DNA of 40,123 nt from an uncultured Oscillospiraceae bacterium. GTDB taxonomy: Bacteria > Bacillota > Clostridia > Oscillospirales > Ruminococcaceae. Of this stretch, positions 17,765-26,360 are shown in pieces. Below the pieces are notes generated by a model. It was not told the origin of the DNA. It did no database searches and was given only the letters and a program-made list of their open reading frames with translations. Position 1 is the stretch's first letter, and the number at the start of each line of letters is the position of its first letter. A program made the position numbers and the translations under genes. The stretch covers positions 1 to 40,123 of the forward strand of contig CAKSJL010000010.1 in the NCBI GenBank assembly GCA_934463345.1, read 5' to 3'.

Positions 17765-18571
17765 CATATCGCAGCACACGATTTCCGGCGGATTAAATAC
17801 TCTCAGTTTTCCAATACCTCCTGACACGACCATAACTGTCGAACCTTTTTTATACACACCTTTGCTGTACTTTGGAAAAAATCTTCTTTCCGGAGAAAGA
17901 AGTCCGCCTATCACTGGCAGTCTTATCGCTCCGCCATGAACATGTCCGCTGAAAACAACATCTGCTCCCCAGCCGCAGTATGCCTCAAAGCAAAGCGGAT
18001 TATGCGCCAAAAGCACTGTAAAGCCTTCCTTTTCTCCGAGCGCTTCTCTCAGCTCCTCTGATGTATAGCTTTCAAGTCCTGAATATCCGCCGTCAGGATT
18101 CCTGTAAATGCCGTATTTCAGAACAGCACCCGCTATCCTGATTTTCACCTTCCCATGCTGAAATTCACTGCACTCGTTTTCAAGATATACAACGCCGTTT
18201 TTTTTCAGTATTTCCCGATACTGTTTATAAATTTCCGCCGGCATATCAAGCTCATGATTTCCCGGACATGCATAGACCGGACAAATCTTTGCAAGTTCGG
18301 CGGTGAGCCATTCAAGGTAAGATAAATCAGTCTCATTTCTCGAAACCATATCACCTGTCAGAAATATTACATCCGGCGAAAGGCTTTTGACCTTACGGCA
18401 GATAAGCCTTTCACATCTTTTTTTATGAACATCAGATATTTGTACAATCCTCAGCCGCTCATCGGAAACACCTTTTATTTTGTAAAATTTCGTTATCAGC
18501 ATTTTGTTTTCAGCATAAACATAAATCAGAAACAGTATAAAAAAACAAGAAATTAGACAAAATATTATCAT
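17693..18571 (-). CDS. Membrane-anchored metallophosphoesterase (YkuE-like)
   Basis: A 292-residue calcineurin-type phosphoesterase. One N-terminal membrane helix (about 2-20) is followed by the metal-binding motifs QISDVH (about 44), GDMVS (about 72), GNHE (about 106), LAHNP (about 194) and GHVHGG (about 213). The order and membrane anchor match the YkuE/LpxG-like group acting on lipid-linked or nucleotide-sugar pyrophosphates; the substrate is not known here. The last 23 residues (from about MRTCLHKRM) are encoded inside a dispersed repeat (17613-17764), which also supplies the stop. The original C-terminus was therefore probably replaced or extended. All metal ligands lie upstream of that point. 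No strong SD is seen (GGAAAGGAACG). Confidence 0.88.
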   Translation of the reverse strand: MIIFCLISCFFILFLIYVYAENKMLITKFYKIKGVSDERLRIVQISDVHKKRCERLICRKVKSLSPDVIFLTGDMVSRNETDLSYLEWLTAELAKICPVYACPGNHELDMPAEIYKQYREILKKNGVVYLENECSEFQHGKVKIRIAGAVLKYGIYRNPDGGYSGLESYTSEELREALGEKEGFTVLLAHNPLCFEAYCGWGADVVFSGHVHGGAIRLPVIGGLLSPERRFFPKYSKGVYKKGSTVMVVSGGIGKLRVFNPPEIVCCDMRTCLHKRMRTSFQQIFSHTALKI

Positions 18572-18614
18572 TAAGACGTTCCTTTCCTAAAAGCCTAACT
18601 GCAAGAAAATGTAA

Positions 18615-21062
18615 TTACATAAACAGCTCTCTGATATAGTCCTTGTCAAGACTTTTCTGGGGTCTGAAATCCTCAGATGAACAGTATCTGTAAATACTCT
18701 TTAAAAACCACTTTCCCTCAGCTGTTTTCATAAGCTTTTCAGCCGACATAGTGCAGACCATAAGTCTGCCGTTTGAAACATTAGCTTCAAACATATTTCC
18801 AAGTCTGCGGCAGCAATCCCAGTTGTCTATTATCTGGATAATCGGATAATACCCATCCGGAGCGTCATCAAGAATTGCACACACTCCGCTTTCCACAATA
18901 TTCCTCCACTGTGGCGTTGAATAATAATCGGATGACATAAGCGAAAGTGAAGGGTGAAAATTATCAACAAGCAGTCCTAGCGTTCCGTCGGCTGTTTCCG
19001 ACCCGGAAGTACGTCTGTGGAAATCCTCACAATAAGCACTTTTGACACCATTTTTCAGCTTGTCACACACAAGAACCACCGACTTACCACTGTCAAGCAG
19101 ATTCAGCGCTTCTGACACGTCCTGTGTGACACTGAGCATGTTCGGTATATCCGGAGTATCAGTTTCCGGAAAGATCCAGAGGTCGTAGCTATTTTCAGTT
19201 CCCTTCGCATTAATTGTTAATGTAATCTTTTTCGGAGAAAAAAACTCCGGAACATTCCAGTGTATATTTCCAATAGCTGAAAGTCCCCTTTTCTTTTCAG
19301 AAATCGTAATATCTCCACCGTCGAGAACATTTTCGTCAGAAGAAATTTCCCAGTGAATATAATCATCAGTGTTTTCAGCTGTCACATCACTGCGCATGAA
19401 AATATCCGCAATAAAAACCTTTTCAGTTATGACATTGCTGTCAAATTTAGCGAGCAAAACCTTATCTGAACAGAACCCACGCCATTTTTCCGGAGTTATG
19501 AAATTTTTGCTTTCGCCAAATGAGTTTAGTATTCCAACAAATTCACCAGGAATGTCCTGAATATCAAACAGCTGGAATCCGGCAAGTTTTTCAGAAAGCA
19601 TAGCCGTCTCTATTTCATTTTTGTAGCAGTCAACGGCAAAATGTCCTGCCGCCCTGTAAAATCTCTTCCATTTTTCAAGCATTCCCTGCTTTATAAGTCT
19701 TGCTTTTAGTATTTCAAGATTTTCTGCTTTTAATGCACCAGTATACCTTCCCGCTTCATCAAGATCCGGATAAAAGGAGTATCTTCCTGTACCCTGCCTT
19801 ATAACCGGCTTCTGGGAATACTTCTCAATGACTTTTTCCGGTTCCGGACTGCACCAAAAACTACTTTCCGTCATATCGTCCGAAGCATAGATTATACGAT
19901 TGTCATATTCTGTGTACACTCCGGCATTTTTTCCACATTCCCCGGCAAGATGCAGCATACAGAATGATGGATGGTTTCCAAACGCATTTATTATTTCAAA
20001 CCCTTCATTTAGAAACTCGTTTTCAGAAAGATTTTTGCCAGAAAGCTCTGTTTCGATACAGATTCCAAGCATGTCAGCAGCTGTAAATGCGGCGTCAGGA
20101 GGACAGCTTCCGCAGAAATAACAGTGATTCAGACCATAAAGACGCATTTTTCCGAAAATGTCCAGCCATTCCTTTATACTTGTAGGCGCTGTACCGGTCA
20201 TTGGAAATACAAGCCTTTCCTGTTTTCCTCTCAGGAAAATTTCGTTTCCGTTTAGCTTAAGTTTTTTTCCGTCAGCCTCAAACTCCCTCATGCCAAAGCT
20301 TATATCTTCTTTTTCTCCGTTTACAAGCTCAATCGACATTGTATATATCGTCGGATCATGTTCATTCCAGAGCCTGCATTCACCCATAGGATAAACAAAT
20401 TCAGCGTCGCCATTCTCATCGGCTCTGACCTCAAACTGTCTATGAGAATGAAAAAAACCGTCGGTCAATATAACAACGTTAAGCTCCAGAACCTGAATTC
20501 CTCTGATTTTAAGCTTTGTTTTGACAGTATTATTTCTTACATCAGGAAACATACGAATATTTTCTATTGATCTGCTCCTGTAGGTTCTTATTGATATTTC
20601 GCCGGTGATCCCATTCCAGTTTGTCTGCTGATCCTGCTGTGTACCGACATCAGAGGTATTGTCAACCATAACAGTTATAACATTTTCGCCCTTTTTGAGA
20701 AATCCGCTTATATCGTAAACATGCGGTGTATTGACGCTCCTGATAACGTCTCCGACCTGACTGCCGTTAACCCACAGCATGGTGCTTCTGGTTCTTTCAA
20801 GAAAAAGTTTTGCACATTCACAGCTCACATCACGCAGTATGACCGTTCTCTGGTACCACGCATAACCCTCAAATTTATAGCTTTCAGTCAGTTTCTCTGA
20901 TTCATAAACAGAATTTTTCTGTCCCTTTTCCGAAACAGAAAGCGTGGATGGCAAAACGATACTGTCATTATAGCTGCTTCTGTAAAATTGCTTTTCGATC
21001 CCCTCTTTTTTTTCATCAAGACAAAGCTCCCACAAGCCGTCAAGGTATATTATGTCCTTCAT
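18615..21062 (-). CDS. Glycoside hydrolase family 2-type protein
   Basis: An 815-residue protein with no signal peptide, so probably cytoplasmic. The N-terminal sugar-binding jelly roll contains GYAWYQRTVIL and LWVNGSQVG (about 60-160). A GH2 Ig-like domain follows, then the TIM barrel from about 270: LNGNEIFLRGKQERLVFP, GNHPSFCMLHLAGECG (the Glu near 370 fits the GH2 acid/base position) and AGFQLFDIQDIPG (about 495). The last motif marks a GH2 clade often seen in gut bacteria. The nucleophile cannot be assigned safely by eye. The bond cleaved is unknown; a beta-galactoside or similar oligosaccharide is a guess. GGGAGG precedes the ATG. An AraC regulator lies directly upstream. Confidence 0.85.
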   Translation of the reverse strand: MKDIIYLDGLWELCLDEKKEGIEKQFYRSSYNDSIVLPSTLSVSEKGQKNSVYESEKLTESYKFEGYAWYQRTVILRDVSCECAKLFLERTRSTMLWVNGSQVGDVIRSVNTPHVYDISGFLKKGENVITVMVDNTSDVGTQQDQQTNWNGITGEISIRTYRSRSIENIRMFPDVRNNTVKTKLKIRGIQVLELNVVILTDGFFHSHRQFEVRADENGDAEFVYPMGECRLWNEHDPTIYTMSIELVNGEKEDISFGMREFEADGKKLKLNGNEIFLRGKQERLVFPMTGTAPTSIKEWLDIFGKMRLYGLNHCYFCGSCPPDAAFTAADMLGICIETELSGKNLSENEFLNEGFEIINAFGNHPSFCMLHLAGECGKNAGVYTEYDNRIIYASDDMTESSFWCSPEPEKVIEKYSQKPVIRQGTGRYSFYPDLDEAGRYTGALKAENLEILKARLIKQGMLEKWKRFYRAAGHFAVDCYKNEIETAMLSEKLAGFQLFDIQDIPGEFVGILNSFGESKNFITPEKWRGFCSDKVLLAKFDSNVITEKVFIADIFMRSDVTAENTDDYIHWEISSDENVLDGGDITISEKKRGLSAIGNIHWNVPEFFSPKKITLTINAKGTENSYDLWIFPETDTPDIPNMLSVTQDVSEALNLLDSGKSVVLVCDKLKNGVKSAYCEDFHRRTSGSETADGTLGLLVDNFHPSLSLMSSDYYSTPQWRNIVESGVCAILDDAPDGYYPIIQIIDNWDCCRRLGNMFEANVSNGRLMVCTMSAEKLMKTAEGKWFLKSIYRYCSSEDFRPQKSLDKDYIRELFM

Positions 21063-21117
21063 TAACGCCCTCCCTTTTCAACATTATGAAAAGTCAATAT
21101 CATATATAATAATCGTC

Positions 21118-21123
21118 ATTATA
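21118..21123 (-). promoter_or_regulatory. Probable activator-dependent promoter of the GH2 gene
   Basis: A minus-strand TATAAT (21118-21123) lies about 55 bp before the gene, with no matching -35. A GCATGC palindrome is just upstream (about 21131-21150), which could be where the neighbouring AraC regulator binds. The role is inferred. Confidence 0.4.
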
Positions 21124-21202
21124 AGCTCTTGAAAAAATTCATGCATGCTGATATACTATTTTTGCTGAGAAGTTATTCTTAAAACATGCCTTTTGCATAT
21201 AT

Positions 21203-22057
21203 TTACTGCGTTTTTTCCGCAGCTTTTCTTCTTGCTTCTGCCGGACTGCATCCGTACTGCTCCTTGAATTTCTTTACAAAAAGCTTGTAGTTGTGGCAGA
21301 ATCCGTTCTTATCAGCAATGCTTCCGATTGTATAGTCAGTCGTCAGAATGTCATGATATACATGTTCAAGCCTTACTGCAAAAACATAGTCCATAAACGT
21401 CATGCCCATGTATTTTCTGAAAAACCTTGCAAAATACTCTCTGTTGAGCGCTATTGTTTCAGCTGCGTCACTGAGCGTTATGCTCTCCGCATAGTGCTGA
21501 CGTGCAAACCTGATGACGTTTCCAAGTCTTTCAATGTTTTTGTCTGTTTTCTTTTTAAGTGTCGGGTCAGCGGATGACTTGAAATTCATTACCAGCTTAT
21601 AAAGAAGCCTGAACACAATTGAACGGAAAAGCAGCAGAAAACCATCGTTTCTCGGCGCTTCATAAAGCTGCTTTAAGCTTTCAAGCTCTTCCCTGACCTC
21701 CAGCAGATCATCGGTATACTCCTCAGGAGAAGAGCATGTACAGCTGAACATCATTATATCAATATCAGGTATATTATTTTTAAGAGTGTCATACGGAATC
21801 TGCAAAAGAAGATGGCGGCTCTTCTCACGACATACAACAGAATGTATTGTTCTTGAATTTACCACAGCAAATCCGCCAGGCAAAAGAACACATTCAGTCC
21901 CGTCAATTGTCAGTGTTATCTTTCCGGAAATAATGTATTCTATTTCAAGTCCGTTATGCCAGTGATTGGAATTAAAAAAGCCATCTGTATCATATATAAC
22001 GTATTTTGTACCAGTTTCAGTCTGATAGTGAATCTGTTCATGACTGTAATTCTCCAT
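21203..22057 (-). CDS. AraC-family transcriptional regulator with cupin sensor domain
   Basis: A 284-residue regulator. The N-terminal cupin sensor includes HWHNGLEIEYIISGKITLTIDG (about 32-53) and LLPGGFAVVNSRTIHSV. The C-terminal double helix-turn-helix runs from about 185 to 275, with AETIALNREYFARFFRKYMGMTF and IGSIADKNGF...FKEQYGCSPAEAR. Such proteins bind a sugar and activate carbohydrate-use genes. It lies 140 bp upstream of the GH2 gene on the same strand and is the likely regulator of that gene. AGAGGTG lies about 9 nt before the ATG. Confidence 0.92.
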   Translation of the reverse strand: MENYSHEQIHYQTETGTKYVIYDTDGFFNSNHWHNGLEIEYIISGKITLTIDGTECVLLPGGFAVVNSRTIHSVVCREKSRHLLLQIPYDTLKNNIPDIDIMMFSCTCSSPEEYTDDLLEVREELESLKQLYEAPRNDGFLLLFRSIVFRLLYKLVMNFKSSADPTLKKKTDKNIERLGNVIRFARQHYAESITLSDAAETIALNREYFARFFRKYMGMTFMDYVFAVRLEHVYHDILTTDYTIGSIADKNGFCHNYKLFVKKFKEQYGCSPAEARRKAAEKTQ

Positions 22058-22090
22058 AGCATCGACACCTCTGAATATAATTATAAATAC

Positions 22091-22119
22091 ATTTTAACAC
22101 ACTTTTTACTGATTTGCAA
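22091..22119 (-). promoter_or_regulatory. Promoter of the AraC regulator gene
   Basis: On the minus strand, TTGCAA (22114-22119), 17 bp and TAAAAT (22091-22096). Confidence 0.65.
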
Positions 22120-22166
22120 GCCGCATACAATGCGATTGTATAAAATGGCAGTGCGTCACAATAATC

Positions 22167-22329
22167 AGAGCGTGTTCACATAAAAATGAATTGCACGTCT
22201 TTCGGCATAATTTTACGCCAACAGCGTTAAAAATTCTTGCCAGACGCAAGTATGCCTGTGAATTTTTGCCTTGTTTGCGTAGAAATTCTGCACGAAAATC
22301 CTCACAAGCATTTTATGTAAACACGCTCT
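22167..22329. repeat. Inverted-repeat element, copy 2 (163 bp)
   Basis: The ends AGAGCGTGTTCACATAAAA (22167-22185) and its complement at 22311-22329 differ at one position. The interior, read on the minus strand, contains TACGCAAACAAGGCAAAAA, CAGGCATACTT, TTTTTAACGC and GAAAGACGTGC, all shared with copy 3. It fills most of the gap between araC and the MATE gene. Confidence 0.88.
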
Positions 22330-22370
22330 ACCAGCCGCTGCCCCCAATTAAAAGAAAGGAATGATAAGCC

Positions 22371-23777
22371 ATGTCAATGACAAAAGAAATGACATCAGGA
22401 AAACCATACAAATTAATTTTAAGCTTTGCCGTACCAATGATAATCGGCAACATTTTTCAGCAGCTTTACAACATGGTAGACACAGTTATTGTAGGGAAAT
22501 ATGTCGGAGTAAATGCGCTCGCCGGAGTCGGTTCAACGGGTGCGATAAGCTTTCTCGTAGTCGGATTTGCACTCGGCGTATGCAGCGGATTTTCAATAAT
22601 GCCGGCTCAGCGCTTTGGCGCTGGAGATCACAGCGGCATGAGAAAATATATATCAAACTCCATATATCTCTGCATAGCTGTTGCCGTTATACTTACAACT
22701 GCAACAATGCTTCTGACAGGGCCTATACTGACGCTCATGAACACACCATCAGAAATATACGACTATGCTTTTGACTACATAATTATCATCTTTGCAGGCA
22801 TACCGGCAACGATATTTTACAACATTCTTTCCAGCATACTTCGTGCGCTGGGCGACAGCAAAACTCCTCTTATATTCCTGGGAGTATCATCCGTTTTAAA
22901 TGTTGGTCTTGACCTTCTTCTGATAATCGTATTCAATATGGGCGTTGCAGGCGCGGGAATTGCAACTGTTGTATCACAGGGAATTTCAGCTTTTCTCTGC
23001 CTGATATACATGCGCAGAAATTACGATATACTCCGCTTTGAAAAGGGTGAGCTAAAATTTGAAATGCAGAAAGCTCTTGACCTTATAGGCGTTGGAATCC
23101 CTATGGCTCTTCAGTTTTCAATAACAGCCATCGGAAGCATTGTTCTCCAGAGCGCTGTAAATTCTCTTGGAACAGCGTCCGTTGCAGCTGTAACCGCTGC
23201 TTCAAAAATTCAGACTGTTGCCATAAGTCCTATGGAAAGTCTTGGAATCACAATGGCAACCTACTGCGGTCAGAACAGAGGCGCAAGGAAATACACAAGA
23301 ATCAGGGTCGGAATCCGTCAGAGCCTTTTAATGTCCATGATCTACTGCGTTGTTTCAGCACTGGCAGTATCGTTCCTGGGCGGCACTATGACAGTTCTCT
23401 TTGTATCATCCGACCAAACTTCAAAGGAAGCTTTAGGTGAGATTATCAGACTTTCTGTACTGTATCTCAGACTTAATGGAATCTTCTATCCTGCCCTCGG
23501 AGTTCTGTTTATACTCAGAAACGCACTTCAGGGAATGGGTTACAGCTTCCTGCCTATGATGGCGGGCGTAAGCGAGCTTGCTGCAAGAACGCTCGTTGTA
23601 TTTGCTTTTGTATCTTCATTCGGTTATATGGCAGCATGCATGGCAAGTCCTGTTGCATGGATCTTTGCAGACACGCTTCTCATTATAACCTATGCGGCAA
23701 AAATGAGATCCCTCAAAAAGGAGATAATATACTCCAGAGGAGTCAATACACTTCGTCCTGGAAATGAATGCTGCTGA
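22371..23777 (+). CDS. MATE family efflux transporter
   Basis: A 468-residue cation-coupled multidrug/toxin exporter with 12 hydrophobic segments in two MatE halves. The N-terminal half begins PYKLILSFAVPMIIGNIFQQLYN...VDTVIVGKYVG, and the second repeat begins near residue 235 with LDLIGVGIPMALQFSITAIGS. Family motifs include ALGDSKTPLIFL and LRNALQGMGYSFLPM. The protein ends with a short basic tail. The start follows AAAGGAATG by about 9 nt. It is a single gene with its own terminator, and a dispersed repeat lies just upstream. The substrate is unknown. Confidence 0.93.
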   Translation: MSMTKEMTSGKPYKLILSFAVPMIIGNIFQQLYNMVDTVIVGKYVGVNALAGVGSTGAISFLVVGFALGVCSGFSIMPAQRFGAGDHSGMRKYISNSIYLCIAVAVILTTATMLLTGPILTLMNTPSEIYDYAFDYIIIIFAGIPATIFYNILSSILRALGDSKTPLIFLGVSSVLNVGLDLLLIIVFNMGVAGAGIATVVSQGISAFLCLIYMRRNYDILRFEKGELKFEMQKALDLIGVGIPMALQFSITAIGSIVLQSAVNSLGTASVAAVTAASKIQTVAISPMESLGITMATYCGQNRGARKYTRIRVGIRQSLLMSMIYCVVSALAVSFLGGTMTVLFVSSDQTSKEALGEIIRLSVLYLRLNGIFYPALGVLFILRNALQGMGYSFLPMMAGVSELAARTLVVFAFVSSFGYMAACMASPVAWIFADTLLIITYAAKMRSLKKEIIYSRGVNTLRPGNECC

Positions 23778-23798
23778 AAACTAATGTAAATAATAATT

Positions 23799-23840
23799 AA
23801 GGGGACGCTTTTTTCTGTAGAGTGTCCCCCTTATCTTTTA
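23799..23840 (+). terminator. Terminator of the MATE gene
   Basis: AAGGGGAC and GTCCCCCTT form a stem around a T-rich loop, followed by ATCTTTTATT. Confidence 0.7.
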
Positions 23841-23846
23841 TTACAG

Positions 23847-23879
23847 CAAAAAAGAATACCGTACAAACTGTACGGTATT
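23847..23879 (-). terminator. Terminator of the rubrerythrin gene
   Basis: AATACCGTAC (23855-23864) pairs perfectly with GTACGGTATT (23870-23879). CTTTTTT follows on the minus strand. Confidence 0.88.
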
Positions 23880-23903
23880 GCTTTATAAATATATAAAAAG
23901 AAT

Positions 23904-24452
23904 TTAGCCAAAGTATCTCTTTAAAAGACCCTCAAACGCGCAACCATGTCTTGCTTCATCCTTTGCCATCTCATGAACTGTATCGTGAATCGCATCAAGA
24001 TTAAGCTCCTTGGCTCTTGCTGCAAGTTTCTTCTTGCCCTCGCATGCACCGTTTTCAGCCATAACTCTCATCTCAAGATTCTTCTTTGTTGACGGTGTTA
24101 CAACCTCTCCAAGCAGTTCTGCAAACTTTGCAGCATGCTCAGCTTCTTCATAAGCAGCTTTTTCCCAGTAAAGTCCGATTTCAGGATAGCCCTCTCTGTG
24201 GGCAACTCTTGCCATCGCAAGGTACATACCAACTTCTGAACATTCTCCGTTGAAGTTCTCTCTCAGACCCTCAATAATCTCAGGATCAATGTCCTTTGCA
24301 ACGCCTACAACATGCTGGTCAGCCCAAGCCATGCCGCCTGTCTCCTTTGCCTCAGTAAATTTTGAGCCTGGAGCCTTGCACTGTGGACATGATTCCGGAG
24401 CCTTTTCACCCTCATAAACATAACCGCATACTGAACAGACAAATTTTTTCAT
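23904..24452 (-). CDS. Reverse rubrerythrin (rubredoxin domain first)
   Basis: A 182-residue non-heme iron peroxidase of the oxygen-defence system in anaerobes. The N-terminal rubredoxin-like domain has CSVC (C6, C9) and CPQC (C22, C25). The diiron four-helix domain follows with ligand motifs [26 protein letters not shown] and DEARHG. The domain order is the reverse of classical rubrerythrin. It is known in clostridia as revRbr, an electron-accepting H2O2/O2 reductase. GGAGG lies about 9 nt before the ATG. It is monocistronic behind a full consensus promoter. Confidence 0.95.
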   Translation of the reverse strand: MKKFVCSVCGYVYEGEKAPESCPQCKAPGSKFTEAKETGGMAWADQHVVGVAKDIDPEIIEGLRENFNGECSEVGMYLAMARVAHREGYPEIGLYWEKAAYEEAEHAAKFAELLGEVVTPSTKKNLEMRVMAENGACEGKKKLAARAKELNLDAIHDTVHEMAKDEARHGCAFEGLLKRYFG

Positions 24453-24551
24453 TTTATAATACCTCCGAGTAAAATTCTTTTTTATTGGACATCTTTAAAT
24501 GTCAGCATATCTTGAAACAAATAGGAATCATTCTCCCTTTGTTCTGACTAT

Positions 24552-24580
24552 ATTATAATACATTCCAAAACCGTTGTCAA
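24552..24580 (-). promoter_or_regulatory. Full consensus promoter of the rubrerythrin gene with a nearby palindrome
   Basis: On the minus strand, TTGACA (24575-24580), 17 bp and TATAAT (24552-24557). Just downstream an imperfect inverted repeat AACAAA...TTTGTT (24516-24543) could bind a repressor such as a peroxide sensor. This is inferred; no exact PerR box is seen. Confidence 0.85.
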
Positions 24581-24663
24581 TAGTTTTAGATGAAAATTTA
24601 CAAAAAAATATATTATAACTGTTTAAATTGTAGTACTACCCAGTAATTATTATCATTAAACAT

Positions 24664-24699
24664 TAAAAATAAAGAAAGGCGCTGAAAGCGTCTTTCTTT
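24664..24699 (-). terminator. Terminator of the riboswitch-controlled cohesin-dockerin gene
   Basis: A 13-bp stem (AAAGAAAG... 24671-24683 with 24687-24699, one G-U pair) is followed on the minus strand by ATTTTTAATG. Confidence 0.85.
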
Positions 24700-24714
24700 A
24701 ACCAAACATATTAA

Positions 24715-25470
24715 TTACTTTGTAATGATTTCTCCCCATGCATTTTCCTTGTCTGAAGCCATACCGTATCTGCAGATACCGATAACATCATAAAGGTTAA
24801 GTGCTGAGTCTTCATTAACGTTTGCGAAGAATTCCTGCTTCTTGTTGAGCTCTTCTTTACCCATCATTCTGTTTGAAAGAGAGATAGCGTCATAAAGGTC
24901 AACCTTGCCATCACCGTTAACGTCGCCTCTGAGAGCAACTTCAGTAGATGTACCATTATTGTTTTCGTCTACGAAAACCATATGGTTTGTTACAGGCTTA
25001 TTGCCTTCCAGAACCTTAATAGTGCTGTTGGAAATAAGAACGTTCTCGAATTCAGTAGTATCTGTGCAGAAATTGCCGATTCTCTGGATTCTAATGTCGT
25101 ACTCTTCGCCTTCTTTTGCATCCTCAGGAACCTCGAATGTCAGAGTTGAAAGAACTGTGTCATCCTTGAAGTATGTTCCTGTGAAATTAACCAATGTTAC
25201 TACGTTTTCAATTTCGCATGATGAAACAACGCCTTCAACCTTTTTCAGTGTGAGGTCGCTGTCATATTCAACATCGATATTGTAGCCAGCACAAAGGTTA
25301 CCAGTGTTCATTGTAAGATCAACAGTAACATAGTTGCCAGCGATAGCAGTAGCGTCAGTTAATGTCAGAGATGCTGTGCCTGCCTGTGCGGATGTGTTCA
25401 TGGCACCGCAAGTAACAGTCATGATAGCTGTTGCGATCAAAGCAGACAATTTCTTAAATGTGTTTTTCAT
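24715..25470 (-). CDS. Secreted cohesin-dockerin protein under a c-di-GMP riboswitch
   Basis: A 251-residue secreted protein. The signal peptide is about 1-30 (MKNTFKKLSALIATAIMTV). A cohesin-like beta-sandwich follows (about 30-155: TASLTLTDATAIAGNYVTV, CAGYNIDVEYDSDLTLKKV, DDTVLSTLTFEVP). The C-terminal dockerin (about 185-240) has two EF-type repeats, DVNGDGKVDLYDAISLSN and NVNEDSALNLYDVIGICR. One cohesin plus one dockerin is the layout of a small adaptor scaffoldin. The ATG at 25470 is chosen because AAGAAGGG precedes it by 6 nt; the frame opens six codons earlier at a TTG that lies inside the SD hairpin. The long leader carries a c-di-GMP-I riboswitch. Confidence 0.85.
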   Translation of the reverse strand: MKNTFKKLSALIATAIMTVTCGAMNTSAQAGTASLTLTDATAIAGNYVTVDLTMNTGNLCAGYNIDVEYDSDLTLKKVEGVVSSCEIENVVTLVNFTGTYFKDDTVLSTLTFEVPEDAKEGEEYDIRIQRIGNFCTDTTEFENVLISNSTIKVLEGNKPVTNHMVFVDENNNGTSTEVALRGDVNGDGKVDLYDAISLSNRMMGKEELNKKQEFFANVNEDSALNLYDVIGICRYGMASDKENAWGEIITK

Positions 25471-25475
25471 AATTA

Positions 25476-25499
25476 GCCCTTCTTTCAAGAATTAAGGGC
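25476..25499 (-). promoter_or_regulatory. Hairpin masking the SD of the cohesin-dockerin gene
   Basis: On the minus strand, GCCCTT pairs exactly with AAGGGC (12-nt loop), and the second arm contains the SD. This could be the expression platform of the upstream riboswitch, acting on translation. Inferred. Confidence 0.55.
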
Positions 25500-25575
25500 A
25501 ATCTCATTGTTTGGGACGTATGATTTGTTGTTTGAATGCTTTTAACGTTCAAGAACAATAATCATAGATCATTGT

Positions 25576-25660
25576 GCAACTGGCAATCATACCGTTCCTT
25601 TCAGAACGGGTTAGACCCTTAGCTTTGCGTCCTTACCTTTCAATAAGTTTGCCAAAAAAT
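25576..25660 (-). promoter_or_regulatory. c-di-GMP-I (GEMM) riboswitch
   Basis: The minus strand carries the conserved core in order: GGCAAAC, a GAAA-capped P1b stem (CTTA...TAAG), GGACGCAAAGC, GGGTCTAA, a second hairpin (CCGTTCTGAAAGGAACGG) and GATTGCCAGTTGC. These are the hallmarks of the class-I c-di-GMP aptamer. A further hairpin (25555-25575) follows directly. It controls the 24715-25470 cohesin-dockerin gene. Confidence 0.92.
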
Positions 25661-25718
25661 AATTAATGGTTTATGTTCGTATGATTAGCATTAACATCGA
25701 TGTCTTTACTATGGTTAT

Positions 25719-25747
25719 AGTATACCACCATTTTCCTCGCATGTCAA
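25719..25747 (-). promoter_or_regulatory. Promoter of the riboswitch transcript
   Basis: On the minus strand, TTGACA (25742-25747), 17 bp and TATACT (25719-25724). It lies about 60 bp upstream of the aptamer. Confidence 0.85.
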
Positions 25748-25837
25748 GCGTTCAGGGGCTTTTCTCCGTTTTGTTGAATCCTCGTCAACATCACTTGTGC
25801 ATGTTGTATAAAACCTTTAAGTAATCTTAAAATAATC

Positions 25838-26344
25838 TTAAACTTTCGTACATCCTGAAGCAGATTTTATTGACAATATCGGGTATCCCTCTATATACTT
25901 TTTTATAATCTCCGGATGCTTTTGTGCATATTCAAACACCGTATCTTCAAGCTTTTCATGTACAAACTCCTCCAGCTGTGAAACCGGACGACTGTAAATT
26001 TCAGGGCAAATTGGAGAAACAGTTATCATACGAAAACGTTTATCCTCCGTTTCCATGACTCTGAACGGCCATATTTTACAGTCAAAGGGCTTATCTGCGC
26101 CCAGTATGCAGCCCTTTTCGTGATCCAGCGCCGGACAGAAAAACAGTTCGTCAGGTTCGAGCTTCCCGGCATCCGTCACATATCCGCCATTAGTCTCCTT
26201 AAAACTGGTATCTGGTTTAAGCTCTCTGAGCTTTTGTGCAGTTTCGCCCGTCATAACCGGCATTTCCCAAAGATCTGTACTGTCAAAACCACAGCAAATC
26301 CGGCATGCAGCACAGGTTTTATTTTCAAGCAGTCCCTTCAGCAT
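25838..26344 (-). CDS. YkgJ-family cysteine-cluster protein
   Basis: A 168-residue protein with an N-terminal Cys cluster (C11, C14, C17, C18) and further Cys motifs FFCPAL, KGCIL, DCKIWPF and PICPE. This is the pattern of the YkgJ/CxxCxxCC family, thought to bind zinc or an iron-sulfur cluster. The biochemical role is unknown. The start follows AAAGGAG by about 8 nt. It is 16 bp downstream of the lysozyme-dockerin gene, so it probably shares that operon, although it has no signal peptide and should stay in the cytoplasm. Confidence 0.8.
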   Translation of the reverse strand: MLKGLLENKTCAACRICCGFDSTDLWEMPVMTGETAQKLRELKPDTSFKETNGGYVTDAGKLEPDELFFCPALDHEKGCILGADKPFDCKIWPFRVMETEDKRFRMITVSPICPEIYSRPVSQLEEFVHEKLEDTVFEYAQKHPEIIKKYIEGYPILSIKSASGCTKV

Positions 26345-26360
26345 ATTTTCACTCCTTTTA

